Part shown: positions 15,623 through 24,550 of the stretch, piece by piece
How the letters are laid out: every line of letters starts with the position of its first letter
How positions within the stretch are numbered: the stretch's first letter is position 1
Origin: JAYWGN01 sp043778255
GTDB lineage: Bacteria; Bacteroidota; Bacteroidia; Chitinophagales; Chitinophagaceae
NCBI GenBank assembly: GCA_043778255.1
Contig: JAYWGN010000035.1
Coordinates: 1-28,989, forward strand
Reading direction: 5' to 3'
Length of the DNA stretch: 28,989 nucleotides
Translations under genes and position numbers: made by a program
The notes under the pieces: generated by a model
Database searches by the model: none
Told to the model about the DNA's origin: nothing
The model's input: the letters and a program-made list of their open reading frames with translations, nothing else

Positions 15623-16546
15623 TTGAAAATATCACCACTTATTGCAAAATATTTGCAGGAAAATAAAAATGTAAACCTCGAAGGGTTTGGCAGATTTTTT
15701 ATATCGGATGCTACTTTGCCCACCGAAGGCAATGAAAAAAATGCAACGGCTGCTCAACCTGCACAATATGTATTTGAACCAAATGTAATAACCGACCAAC
15801 CATTTATAGAATTTGTAATAAAAGAGACTGGCAAAATAAGACCCTTGGCCATTGCTGATTTGGAAACCTACATATCATTAGCTAAGCAACTATTAAATAT
15901 TAGTAAACCCTTTGTAATAGATGGTGTGGGTACACTTACTAAGCAAAGTGCAGGGCATTACGAATTTGCTGCTGGCAATTACGAACCACCAAAAATAAAC
16001 ACTGAAAACGAACGTGATAAAAGATTACGACAAGCAAAAGAAGTAAACCGAGAGTCGCAATTAAAATATAGTAAGGACTATGCTAACCTCGATAGAGTAA
16101 ATAGAAAGCCCATAATGAAAAAAGTATTGGGTGCAGCTACTTTGTTTTTATTACTTGGTTTGAGTGCTTGGGCTGTATATACATTTGTAATTAAAAAAGA
16201 TAAAGAAACTACTACTGCAAAAGTAGAGAACACGACAACAGACAATACTATAAAAAAAGATACTATTATACAACCCTCAACTAGTACTATAACAACTAAA
16301 GATAGCTTAGGTAGAATACCCTATACAGTAGTGATAAGAACAGCTGATAGCATAAATGCTTATAAACGATTTAGTTTTTTAAAAACTACTGATTGTAAAG
16401 ATTATGTAAGCATTGTAAAAGGTACCGATGGGCAATACAGAGTGGCTTTGCAAGTAAAAGCAATAGCACAGGATACGCTACGTATAAAAGATAGTATTGA
16501 TAAAATATACCCAACCACAGGGCAGAAAGCCTACATAATGCAGTAA
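15623..16546 (+). CDS. HU-CCDC81 and SPOR domain membrane protein
   Basis: With the TTG start at 15623 the product has 307 residues. It begins LKISPLIAKYLQE..NVNLEGFGRFFI, the first bacterial HU-CCDC81 repeat. A second repeat follows (LAKQLLNISKPFVIDGVGTLTK, about 86-106). A basic linker leads to a single transmembrane helix (about 167-190; LFLLLGLSAWAVYTFVI). The C-terminal 75 residues, after a Thr-rich linker, form a SPOR-like peptidoglycan-binding domain (about 233-307). Members of this Bacteroidota family probably anchor to denuded septal peptidoglycan, with the HU-like part facing the cytoplasm. No ATG gives this N-terminus: the only upstream in-frame ATG (15485) lies inside the divergent gene, hence the TTG choice. 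Confidence 0.8.
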   Translation: MKISPLIAKYLQENKNVNLEGFGRFFISDATLPTEGNEKNATAAQPAQYVFEPNVITDQPFIEFVIKETGKIRPLAIADLETYISLAKQLLNISKPFVIDGVGTLTKQSAGHYEFAAGNYEPPKINTENERDKRLRQAKEVNRESQLKYSKDYANLDRVNRKPIMKKVLGAATLFLLLGLSAWAVYTFVIKKDKETTTAKVENTTTDNTIKKDTIIQPSTSTITTKDSLGRIPYTVVIRTADSINAYKRFSFLKTTDCKDYVSIVKGTDGQYRVALQVKAIAQDTLRIKDSIDKIYPTTGQKAYIMQ

Positions 16547-16650
16547 AGAAATAGTTTTATAAAAAGTAAATTTACTAAGGGTTTTCACCCTGTAACCCAT
16601 TGCAGCAAATGGTTTAATAACAATATAGTATGTATTTCAACTATTATTGC

Positions 16651-16658
16651 TACCTTTG
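16651..16658 (+). promoter_or_regulatory. Candidate -7 promoter box for the DEAD-box helicase
   Basis: TACCTTTG fits TAnnTTTG and lies 127 bases before the helicase ATG at 16785, implying a leader of about 120 bases. Upstream, AGTAAATTTACT (16565-16576) is a perfect 12-base palindrome whose role is unclear. Confidence 0.4.
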
Positions 16659-16784
16659 TATAAATACATTATACACATCACTACGACAAGTTGTAAGTCG
16701 GTATCAATATATTTACATACTTATTATTATTTGCTCGTATTAGAAAATGCAACGTCTCTGCTAGCTACACTTAACCAAAATGCA

Positions 16785-18035
16785 ATGACATTTGAACAAC
16801 TAGCATTAGTACAACCCCTACTACATGCCTTAACCACAGAGGGTTACACCAAACCTACACCTATTCAACAACAAGCTATACCACTTATATTGGAGCAACG
16901 TGATGTATTGGGCTGTGCCCAAACAGGTACTGGAAAAACGGCAGCTTTTGCCTTGCCCATATTACAATTATTATATACTGCTAAGCAACACAAACCTGGT
17001 ATAAAAGTACTCATACTCACTCCCACAAGGGAATTAGCTATACAAATAGAGGAAAGCTTTGCTGCTTATGGCAAACATACAGGTATTAAACACACGGTAA
17101 TATTTGGTGGCGTAAGCCAGTACAAACAAACACAAATACTAAAACAGGGAGTGGAAATATTAGTGGCAACCCCCGGCCGATTACTCGACCTTATGAGCCA
17201 AGGGTTAATTACCCTCCGTAACCTCGAAATATTTGTACTTGACGAAGCTGATCGTATGCTCGATATGGGATTTGTACATGATGTAAAAAAAATAATAACT
17301 GTACTACCTCCTAAACGTCAGACTTTATTTTTTAGTGCTACTATGCCACCCGAAATACAAAGCTTGGCTAATATACTACTTACCAACCCTGCAAAAATAG
17401 AGGTAACCCCACCCGCTACCACTGTAGAAAAAATAGAGCAAACCCTTTACTACACTAATAAATCCGATAAGCCAAAGTTGCTTTTGCATCTTATAAAGGA
17501 GTATGAAATTGGTACTGGCTTAGTATTTACCCGTACTAAGCACGGGGCAGATAAGGTAGTAAAATATTTGCAAAAAGAAAATATAAAAGCAGCTGCAATA
17601 CATGGCAACAAAAGTCAAAATGCAAGACAAAATGCTTTAACAGATTTTAAAAATGGCAGTTTACAAATATTAGTAGCTACCGATATTGCTGCTAGAGGAA
17701 TAGATATTGAAGAGTTACGATTTGTATTTAACTTTGACTTACCCAACATACCCGAAACTTATGTACACCGTATTGGCCGTACAGGTAGGGCAGGTAATAG
17801 CGGAAGGTCTATTTCGTTTTGCGATGTAGAAGAAAGAACCGAACTAAAAGATATTGAAAAATTGATTGGCTTAAGAATACCTGTTGTAAATGAACATCCA
17901 TTTCCTATGCCAGCTGGTACATTGGAGCAACGTATATTACCCAAAGCACCACAAGTGCCTAATAGGCGACCACAGCGGTTTACAAGCAATAATGACCGTG
18001 GTAGTAGACCAAACTTTAATAGGCAAAGTAGGTAA
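16785..18035 (+). CDS. RhlE-type DEAD-box ATP-dependent RNA helicase
   Basis: The 416-residue product carries every DEAD-box motif: Q motif KPTPIQQQAIP (23-33), Walker A AQTGTGKT (45-52), PTRELA (80-85), DEAD (153-156), SAT (184-186), ATDIAARGID (298-307) and HRIGRTGRAG (328-337). A short basic, Arg/Asn-rich tail follows (about 385-416). It unwinds RNA duplexes, with likely roles in ribosome assembly or cold adaptation. The frame is open 46 codons upstream, but MTFEQLALVQPLL is the normal RhlE-like N-terminus, so the ATG at 16785 is chosen. It converges on the response regulator gene with 16 bases between the stop codons. A 7-bp dyad, GTAGGTA (18028-18034) and TACCTAC (18049-18055), covers both stops. 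Confidence 0.94.
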   Translation: MTFEQLALVQPLLHALTTEGYTKPTPIQQQAIPLILEQRDVLGCAQTGTGKTAAFALPILQLLYTAKQHKPGIKVLILTPTRELAIQIEESFAAYGKHTGIKHTVIFGGVSQYKQTQILKQGVEILVATPGRLLDLMSQGLITLRNLEIFVLDEADRMLDMGFVHDVKKIITVLPPKRQTLFFSATMPPEIQSLANILLTNPAKIEVTPPATTVEKIEQTLYYTNKSDKPKLLLHLIKEYEIGTGLVFTRTKHGADKVVKYLQKENIKAAAIHGNKSQNARQNALTDFKNGSLQILVATDIAARGIDIEELRFVFNFDLPNIPETYVHRIGRTGRAGNSGRSISFCDVEERTELKDIEKLIGLRIPVVNEHPFPMPAGTLEQRILPKAPQVPNRRPQRFTSNNDRGSRPNFNRQSR

Positions 18036-18051
18036 TAGATATTGCACATAC

Positions 18052-18801
18052 CTACATAGCACCTAGAAATTCGGCAACTTTATCGGTTGATAAACTGGCT
18101 TGCATACCGTTGGTGAGTGTAAGGTAACCTCCATCGCTTTTTACATATTGTACTATAGCGGTTCGGTTTACAATATACGATTTGTGGCATCGGAAAAAGA
18201 CAGGAATATCCTGCAACATTTCTTCAAAGTGGCGAAGGTTACGGCTTGCTAACAGTTTACTACCGTTACTCAAGTGTATTTCGCTGTATGCGGCTTCACC
18301 TTTTATTAGTATAATTTCGGCTGGTTTAAAAAAATGAATACTTTGCCCACTTGGTACCGCAATACGCTTATCGGCCCAATTTACATTAGTGTTCAAATTT
18401 TCCTTTAAGCTTTTGAGTTGTTGTACTTCCTGCTGCTCTTGTTTTTTCAAAAACCGATCAACTGCAGTAATGAGCTGTGTATGTTGTATGGGCTTTAGTA
18501 AATAATCAATTGCCGAAAATTTGAATGCTTGCAGAGCATATTCGTTATAGGCTGTTGTAAATATGATACTGAAGTTTATTTCATCATCGTTAAAAAAATC
18601 AAGCAACTCCAAACCACTATGGCCTGGCATTTCAATATCTAAAAATATAAGTGTTGGGGTAAGTTTTTTTATTGCTTTTAAGCCAGTGGGCAAATCTTCG
18701 CAAAGGGCTACTATTTCTAATTGTGGACAGTACTGTTGCACTACAGCTTGTAATAGCTTACGGGCATTTGGTTCATCGTCTATTATTATACATTTTTCCA
18801 T
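18052..18801 (-). CDS. LytTR-family response regulator
   Basis: The product has 249 residues. The receiver domain (1-120) has the acidic pocket Asp8-Asp9, phospho-acceptor Asp55 in IFLDIEMPGHSG, Thr83 and Lys103 in DYLLKP. The LytTR DNA-binding domain (about 145-245) shows the usual KGEAAYSEIHLSNG, RNLRHFEEML and FFRCHKSYIVN segments. It is the cognate partner of the sensor kinase immediately upstream (86-base gap, same strand), a layout typical of LytS/LytT-type pairs. The target genes are unknown. The neighbouring secreted-protein array is a natural first candidate, though the sequence shows no direct proof such as matching LytTR binding sites. Confidence 0.93.
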   Translation of the reverse strand: MEKCIIIDDEPNARKLLQAVVQQYCPQLEIVALCEDLPTGLKAIKKLTPTLIFLDIEMPGHSGLELLDFFNDDEINFSIIFTTAYNEYALQAFKFSAIDYLLKPIQHTQLITAVDRFLKKQEQQEVQQLKSLKENLNTNVNWADKRIAVPSGQSIHFFKPAEIILIKGEAAYSEIHLSNGSKLLASRNLRHFEEMLQDIPVFFRCHKSYIVNRTAIVQYVKSDGGYLTLTNGMQASLSTDKVAEFLGAM

Positions 18802-18887
18802 TGGTGAAAGTTAAAAATATTTTTTGTTAAATGTACAATTGGTTTTACCAACAGTACTTTTGGTTATAGCAAAGCCACAATAGGGTG

Positions 18888-21806
18888 TTATAATATTGGA
18901 ATAGTTAATGTAACGGTAGTACCCTGTGCATAGCCAAACTCATCTATTTTATCAGTTATTAGTAAAGCAATAGTTTGCTGTAATCCTTTGTTGAGTATGG
19001 TAAGTCGCTTTTGATTTGCTTCGGTTGCAAACGAGGTATGCGATTTGTAACGCTGTTGGTTTATGGCTTCACTTGCTTTTCGGCCAACGCCATTATCATC
19101 AATTGTTACTATAATACTATTATGCAATTGCACAAAGTTTAGTTGCAATAACCACTTATTTTTTTGATGCATTAGCCCATGCTTTATTGCGTTTTCTACA
19201 TAAGGCTGTATAAGCATACTTGGTATATATATAGTTTCGTTACTTATAGTATCGGCCACCGTAATGGTGTATATCAACTTATCTTCAAACCGTAAATATT
19301 CCAAATCCAAATAAAGCTGTAATGCCTTTAGCTCCTCTGCCAAGCTTACTTTCTCCTTGTTGCTCATAGTCAATATCATACGGGTAAGTTCAGAAAATTT
19401 ACCTAAATATTGTGAGGCATTCTCTTTATCATTAGTATAAATGTAGCTCTGTACAGTATTGAGTGCATTAAATAAAAAGTGAGGGTTCATTTGACTTTTT
19501 ATAGAGGCTAGCATACTTTGCTGAAGCTCTTGCTCTAGTTTAATTTTTTGTGCTAATAAGTCATTACTCTTTTTTTCTCTTCGTAACTTTTGTTGAAAAT
19601 AAAAATACAAGCCTAACAATAATAATGCTGCTACTAGTATTATAAAAATTGGTTTTTTATAAAATGGTGCAGCTATTTTAATGAGTATTTCTATTGGTTT
19701 TTCTATGGCTATACCATCTTCATTAAAGCCATTAATGAGTATTGTATAATTGCCCGGTGCTAGTGATGCTAGTTGTAAGTTGGTACTATTTTTTGGCAAC
19801 TTTTGCCAAGCCCCATTATTTATTTTGTACTGCACAGTACTATTTGCTTGACCTTTGTATGCAATTAACGAAAAGTAAATTTCAATATTATTTTCATCGG
19901 ATTGTAGGTTTGCACATTGTGCTGCTTTATACTCCAATTGGTTAACCAATACTTTATTAATAACTAAGGTTGGTTGCAAAGTATTTAAACTATTTTTATT
20001 TTTGTTAAATACTACCAAACCCTCAGCAGTAGCTATATACACCGTACTGCTTTGTACCAATATATCTTTTATTTCGGCATTAGGAATGCCATCGGCAGCA
20101 CTATAATTAGTTACTGAATCATTAGCAAGGTTGAGGTGCTGTACTAACTCATCGCCAGTATACCAAAGGTCGGTTTGGTAGGCAACTATTTTGTTTATAT
20201 TATTTAAAATAGCTGAATTTTTACTGTTAAGTGAAGTAGCCTTATTATTATTTATTTTAAATAACCCATCAGTAAACGTAGCAGCAAATAAAGAACGTTG
20301 AACCAATGCTAAACTAGAAGCATAAATATGCTTATTGCCATTCATAATAAAGCCATTACCAGCTGCCGAAAAGTACTGCAAACCAGCTGCTGTGGCCGTA
20401 TACAATGTTTGGGTAGTACTATCATACAACACTGTTCGTCCTCTATAATTTTTTATAATATTGTAATTATTTTTATTAATAACCTCAGCAAAGTTTAAGT
20501 AGGCAGGTATATTAATAGTGCTACCCTTACGTGGAAAAAGCATTACACCACCAGCATAAGCTGCTATATAAGTGTCGTTGTTAATGGGTACTATTTTTTT
20601 TGCAGCTATCTCAATTTTTGTAGCTTGGCTATTATTATTGTATACATTAATTATGTTGGTACAAGTTATAATACTTTTGTACAGTTTATCATAATATAGC
20701 GATACTATTTCTCCTTTTGTATTACTACTTATGAGTGTATTAATTTTTTCAGTTTTGTTGTTAAATGCAAATACTAAGTTAGAGTTAGTACCCGCTAATA
20801 TTTCATTATCGCTATTATAAGTACTAAGCGCTGTAATGGCTTCGTTGCCATAACGGTATATTTTTGTATTTATATCAGGTACTAATAATAATCCTTTATC
20901 AATAGTGCTAAACCAATAATTATTTTCACGGTCTTTTATAACTTTACTAATACTATTTTCTACAAAAAAAGGATGACCATTGTACAGCGGTTTAAAAAAC
21001 TTATCAAAGCAATATGCACCTGTTGATGTACATACCCAAATTTCATTATTGAGTACACATACATCTTGTACCACCAAATTGGGCATTAACACTGGCAAAG
21101 GTTCTATTGTACTATTGCTAATTTTATACACCACCGGAAAACTATTTAACGTAAACCCATAAAAAATATTACCAATACTAATTAAGTAAAAAAAGTTAGG
21201 AGTTGTAGTATTAAATATTTCTTCGTTTATAATCGCTTTTCCATCAAAACTTTTCAATGCATTACTAGCAAAGAAAAATGTTTTGCTATTGGTATATAAC
21301 ACAGCTGGCTTTCTATCGGCTGTTAGCGATAATTTATACATATTTTTAGTGGCAATATTGTAATTCCTTATACTATCATAATTTAATACCGTGAGCATAT
21401 TAGTATTCATTATGCCTGCCGAGGTGTAAATGCCTTTACTTGTAAATGTGGTGTCCTTTATTAACTTATCGTTGATAGTGTTATAAAAGTTACCCGAAAA
21501 ATCTTGACACCAAATACTGTTACCCACTTCTAATAAATTGCTAATACTTTTACCTTGCTGTGCTGGTGCAGTGTAGTGTATAAATTCATTACCATCGTAT
21601 CGGCTCAATCCTTTGTCGTGGCCTACCCATATAAAGCCTTGCTTATCTTGCAATATATTATACACCGTATTGCTCGGCAAACCGTTTGTGGTATTAATGT
21701 TGCGGCTTACGGGGTTTTGGCTTACGCCAAAATGAACAAGCAACAAAGCAACGATATTTAAAATTATATTTTTCAAATGATTGTAAAAATAAAAAATCTT
21801 CACCAC
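18888..21806 (-). CDS. Sensor histidine kinase, propeller + Y_Y_Y + LytS-type kinase
   Basis: The product has 972 residues from a GTG start. An in-frame TTG ten codons later (21776) would give MKNIILNIVALLLVHFGVSQ, a cleaner signal peptide, and may be the real start. The periplasmic part (about 35-620) holds two-component-type propeller repeats, starting with GLPSNTVYNILQDKQGFIWVG. A Y_Y_Y domain (about 630-705) and one transmembrane helix (about 710-735) follow. The His_kinase domain has phospho-acceptor His776 in QMNPHFLFNALNTVQ and a GHKL ATPase with YVENAIKHGL and DDNGVG. There is no attached AraC domain, so the output is the LytTR regulator next door. The ligand is unknown; related propeller sensors often bind glycans or other extracellular polymers. 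Confidence 0.92.
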   Translation of the reverse strand: MVKIFYFYNHLKNIILNIVALLLVHFGVSQNPVSRNINTTNGLPSNTVYNILQDKQGFIWVGHDKGLSRYDGNEFIHYTAPAQQGKSISNLLEVGNSIWCQDFSGNFYNTINDKLIKDTTFTSKGIYTSAGIMNTNMLTVLNYDSIRNYNIATKNMYKLSLTADRKPAVLYTNSKTFFFASNALKSFDGKAIINEEIFNTTTPNFFYLISIGNIFYGFTLNSFPVVYKISNSTIEPLPVLMPNLVVQDVCVLNNEIWVCTSTGAYCFDKFFKPLYNGHPFFVENSISKVIKDRENNYWFSTIDKGLLLVPDINTKIYRYGNEAITALSTYNSDNEILAGTNSNLVFAFNNKTEKINTLISSNTKGEIVSLYYDKLYKSIITCTNIINVYNNNSQATKIEIAAKKIVPINNDTYIAAYAGGVMLFPRKGSTINIPAYLNFAEVINKNNYNIIKNYRGRTVLYDSTTQTLYTATAAGLQYFSAAGNGFIMNGNKHIYASSLALVQRSLFAATFTDGLFKINNNKATSLNSKNSAILNNINKIVAYQTDLWYTGDELVQHLNLANDSVTNYSAADGIPNAEIKDILVQSSTVYIATAEGLVVFNKNKNSLNTLQPTLVINKVLVNQLEYKAAQCANLQSDENNIEIYFSLIAYKGQANSTVQYKINNGAWQKLPKNSTNLQLASLAPGNYTILINGFNEDGIAIEKPIEILIKIAAPFYKKPIFIILVAALLLLGLYFYFQQKLRREKKSNDLLAQKIKLEQELQQSMLASIKSQMNPHFLFNALNTVQSYIYTNDKENASQYLGKFSELTRMILTMSNKEKVSLAEELKALQLYLDLEYLRFEDKLIYTITVADTISNETIYIPSMLIQPYVENAIKHGLMHQKNKWLLQLNFVQLHNSIIVTIDDNGVGRKASEAINQQRYKSHTSFATEANQKRLTILNKGLQQTIALLITDKIDEFGYAQGTTVTLTIPIL

Positions 21807-21927
21807 ATATTATTGTATTGAAGATTAGTTGTTTATGTTAAATGTGCAAATAAAAAAAATGAATTTGTTTTACCTACGTAGCCTACAAATATTTATTTTT
21901 TGATTACATAGTTAGTAATCCCTTTCC

Positions 21928-22434
21928 TTACATTTCGGGTATATAATTAGGCTGTACCGTTATGGTTGGTTTTTCGCCAATTGGTACCAGTACTATTATA
22001 TTAGTACGTATGGTTTCATTGCTACGGAGTATGTAACCAGCCTTTACTGTTCGGTTTACCTCCACGCCATTTTCCATTACTTTTACTGGTACATTAAAGT
22101 CAAGTACGGTTAACTTTCCATTTTTGGATGTAAGCCTTTTGCCATTGGCATTAGTAATATCAAACCTTGCCAATAGGTTGGGCGATTCGCCAAAGCCTGT
22201 GCTTGGCCTATCCACATATAACTTGGTACAAGTACATTTATTGGTGGCATATAAGGTTACCTCAAACCGAGCAAAGGCATCGCTTTTTATACTTTTTTGT
22301 TGCTCATTTTTAAGTATGTAGCCATACTCTATACAATTAATTGTAACGGGTATACTATCAGTTATTTTTAATATTTGGGTATAGCTTTTGGTAGTTATAA
22401 AGCTAAGCATAAGCAGTGCTAGTAGTAGTTTCAT
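21928..22434 (-). CDS. Secreted protein of unknown function (168 aa)
   Basis: I do not recognise a family. A signal peptide of about 19 residues (MKLLLALLMLSF.., ending S-Y-T-Q) precedes a beta-rich mature part. It has three cysteines, including a TNKCTCTK cluster, and a run of short polar strands (DFNVPVKVMENGVEVNRTVKAGY). It is the last secreted-protein gene before the sensor kinase, 121 bases upstream of it, and starts 10 bases after the preceding gene's stop. The export call is reliable; nothing supports a specific role. Confidence 0.7.
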   Translation of the reverse strand: MKLLLALLMLSFITTKSYTQILKITDSIPVTINCIEYGYILKNEQQKSIKSDAFARFEVTLYATNKCTCTKLYVDRPSTGFGESPNLLARFDITNANGKRLTSKNGKLTVLDFNVPVKVMENGVEVNRTVKAGYILRSNETIRTNIIVLVPIGEKPTITVQPNYIPEM

Positions 22435-22444
22435 GTATTTATAT

Positions 22445-22963
22445 TTATTGGTCTTTTGGTGTTATACTATCTTTTACAATAGTATATAATGGCATTAAGG
22501 TTTCTTTTTTATAACTTGTTATATAGGCATTAGCATCGGTAGTTTCGTACACTTCTGCATTTTCCTGTGTATATTTTCTACATTTAAAACTGTTGCCAAA
22601 TGTGGGGTTAAATTGTATAAAATAATAAGACTTACTATAGTAAGTTGTAGGTTTGTTTTCTTCTGGTTCTTTGTAATCATTTACATCTAATTCGGCTAAC
22701 GTAAATGTATACCATTTAAGTTGTTCTAGTTTTTTTGTTTTAATATTTATTTTTTGTTCATACAAGTTTACTATCGAATCTTTTAAGCTGTAATAGCAGT
22801 TAATGGTGTAGGAAGGTTTGCCATTATCGTTTTCAACTACTGTACTTATTAGTGGGGCAGCTATGGTTAGTGATTTACCATCATCAAATTTTTGAATGGT
22901 TTGTGCTTTCGTATTTATAATAAATACAGTAGTGAGTAGTGTAAGTAATAAGGTTGTTTTCAT
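22445..22963 (-). CDS. Secreted protein of unknown function (172 aa), paralogue-like
   Basis: A signal peptide of about 20 residues (MKTTLLLTLLTTVF.., ending K-A-Q) precedes a beta-rich mature part. Several segments line up with the 196-residue protein encoded next on the left of transcription (23140-23730): KFDDGKSLTI with KFRDGSTYKV, KWYTFTLAEL with NVYTFNVALL, and KETLMPLYTIVKDS with TKEPLTKIVEDI. I take them as diverged paralogues. The similarity is by eye only. No known domain is recognised. It is separated from the paralogue by a 176-base gap that contains a terminator. Confidence 0.7.
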   Translation of the reverse strand: MKTTLLLTLLTTVFIINTKAQTIQKFDDGKSLTIAAPLISTVVENDNGKPSYTINCYYSLKDSIVNLYEQKINIKTKKLEQLKWYTFTLAELDVNDYKEPEENKPTTYYSKSYYFIQFNPTFGNSFKCRKYTQENAEVYETTDANAYITSYKKETLMPLYTIVKDSITPKDQ

Positions 22964-23047
22964 TGTAAGTTTTATTTTTTTGGTTATAACAAAATTGCAT
23001 ATAATAAATTTTTATTTTGGGTCGGTTTTACTAAATGCCTTTTTTAT

Positions 23048-23080
23048 TTTATGTAATTGTACTTTTTGGTATTACATAAA
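23048..23080. promoter_or_regulatory. Perfect 10-bp inverted repeat between secreted-protein genes
   Basis: TTTATGTAAT (23048-23057) and ATTACATAAA (23071-23080) pair perfectly across a 13-base spacer. It lies 85 bases upstream of the gene ending at 22445 and just after the terminator of the preceding gene. It could be a dyad operator or part of the transcript end. Confidence 0.35.
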
Positions 23081-23104
23081 TAAAGCCCACTTATGGTAGT
23101 GAGC
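23074..23104 (-). terminator. Probable intrinsic terminator after the 196-aa secreted protein
   Basis: On the minus strand GCTCACT (23104-23098) and AGTGGGC (23091-23085) form a stem with one mismatch and a 6-base loop, followed by TTTATTTATG. It begins 36 bases after the stop codon at 23140. The T-run is interrupted, so strength is uncertain. Confidence 0.5.
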
Positions 23105-23139
23105 ATTTACTTTTTTTAGTCTGCTTATGCAGTTTTTGA

Positions 23140-23730
23140 TTAGTCTACTTTTTTGGGTAGTACGGTTTGTATATCCTCTACAATTTTAGTTAGTGGCTCT
23201 TTAGTTACTGCCTCTATTGAAAATATGGAGAAGGATCTTTTGGTTGGTTTGCTATCCCAAGCACTGTATTGGTTATACTCAAACTCACTCCCAGCATTAG
23301 CTGTAAGTACTAATGAATATGCTTTACCTTTTATAAATCCATTATCTTCAATTTCCGATATTTCGTTAACCAACTCAGGGTTGAGTAATGCCACATTAAA
23401 AGTATACACATTTAACTCATCTATTGCCTTATCTTTCATCCACTCTTTGTAAAATGTAACGGTAATCATTTCACCAATACGTTGGTAGTAGGTGTACATT
23501 ATTTTTTCAGTTTCATTGTACGTTATAACTAACTTTCCATTTACTTTGTAAGTACTCCCATCTCTAAACTTTACAGTTCTAGCTTGTGGTTGTGCCTTTG
23601 TATTTTCATTGGGCTGTACCTTTGGTTTGGCTTGTGGCATTGGCTTTGGCTTTGGTTTAGCATTTGGTTTGGGTTGTGCCATTAATTGTGTTGCTGCTAT
23701 GCAGCAAAATATTAAAAGTAAAATTTTCAT
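23140..23730 (-). CDS. Secreted protein of unknown function with Pro/Lys repeat (196 aa)
   Basis: A signal peptide of about 19 residues (MKILLLIFCCIAATQLMAQ) is followed by a low-complexity proline/lysine/glutamine stretch (about 20-50: PKPNAKPKPKPMPQAKPKVQ). A beta-rich domain follows (KFRDGSTYKVNGKLVITYNETEKI onward). The Pro/Lys part resembles flexible periplasm-spanning linkers such as those of TonB-like proteins, but no transmembrane anchor or TonB domain is present. The folded part looks like a paralogue of the 172-residue neighbour. A terminator lies downstream. The function is unknown. Confidence 0.7.
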   Translation of the reverse strand: MKILLLIFCCIAATQLMAQPKPNAKPKPKPMPQAKPKVQPNENTKAQPQARTVKFRDGSTYKVNGKLVITYNETEKIMYTYYQRIGEMITVTFYKEWMKDKAIDELNVYTFNVALLNPELVNEISEIEDNGFIKGKAYSLVLTANAGSEFEYNQYSAWDSKPTKRSFSIFSIEAVTKEPLTKIVEDIQTVLPKKVD

Positions 23731-23790
23731 AACTATTAATTTTTGGTTTGTAGTAAATTTATTTAGCAGTATCAGCTATAGTGTTTTAGT

Positions 23791-24501
23791 TTAAAGTAGC
23801 TTACCTAGTTTACCCTTTACGGCATTTTTGGCTTTATTTTTTACATCTTTTACCGCTGCTGGTGCTACCACATCTACTTTTGGTACGGTTACTTGCTTGG
23901 CTACTTCTTCCACTTTTGGCGTTGCTACTTTGCCAGTTGCTTTTGTTGCTTTATCAGTAGTGATATTAAATTCTGCTGCTATAGAAATTGTACCACCTGG
24001 TGCTGGAAATACTATTATATAGTTATTTTTATTTTTTTTATTTTGATGAACCATTGCGTCAATTGGAAAGCCTTTAATTAAATCATCAATTTTTAAAAAT
24101 ATATCTGTTGATTGAGAATATGTTCCCACGTTGGTTTCTCCATTACCTGTTACCGTTGCTTTTGAATCTGTAGAGTACTCTACAAAAGGAGTAAACACCC
24201 ATGTACTATTACCCAATATTGTATTAAGCTCCTTTTCCAATGCATCAGCAGTTTTATTTATACCCTCATCGCCGTATGGCACTAAGGTTACAATTGTTCC
24301 CATTTTAAAAGTTTTGCCTGATACTACATTTCCTACCACATTTTGTCGTGTAAAATCATTAGATATCATAGTAGTAAATTCGGTAAGAGATTCCATATTT
24401 TTATCTAATAATTTTTCTGCTTTTTTATCGGCTCCAGTAAGTTGTGCAAATGTTGTAGCTGTTAGTATTACAGCTACCATTAAGGTGATTAATTTTTTCA
24501 T
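23791..24501 (-). CDS. Secreted protein of unknown function with basic C-terminal tail (236 aa)
   Basis: A signal peptide of about 19 residues (MKKLITLMVAVILTATTFAQ) precedes a mature region of about 155 residues with alternating strands and no recognised family (GTIVTLVPYGDEG, GETNVGTYSQSTDIFLKIDD). The last 60 residues are low complexity: V-P-K-V-E/D-V-type repeats, then an alternating Lys/Ala/Val tail (VKNKAKNAVKGKLGKLL) that could form a basic amphipathic helix. It has no cysteines. Gaps of 49 and 60 bases link it with its neighbours. The role is unknown. Confidence 0.7.
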   Translation of the reverse strand: MKKLITLMVAVILTATTFAQLTGADKKAEKLLDKNMESLTEFTTMISNDFTRQNVVGNVVSGKTFKMGTIVTLVPYGDEGINKTADALEKELNTILGNSTWVFTPFVEYSTDSKATVTGNGETNVGTYSQSTDIFLKIDDLIKGFPIDAMVHQNKKNKNNYIIVFPAPGGTISIAAEFNITTDKATKATGKVATPKVEEVAKQVTVPKVDVVAPAAVKDVKNKAKNAVKGKLGKLL

Positions 24502-24550
24502 TTTTAAATTTTTGTGGTTTGTTTTGTAATTATTATTGGTGTTAAAAATT

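Noticed and set aside
16578..16620. Hairpins AGGG/CCCT and CCATT/AATGG as a terminator of the HU-CCDC81 gene
   Set aside because: Stems are short and no T-run follows.
16647..16784. 46-codon N-terminal extension of the DEAD-box helicase
   Set aside because: It overlaps the promoter box and is unlike any RhlE N-terminus; the ATG at 16785 gives the standard start.
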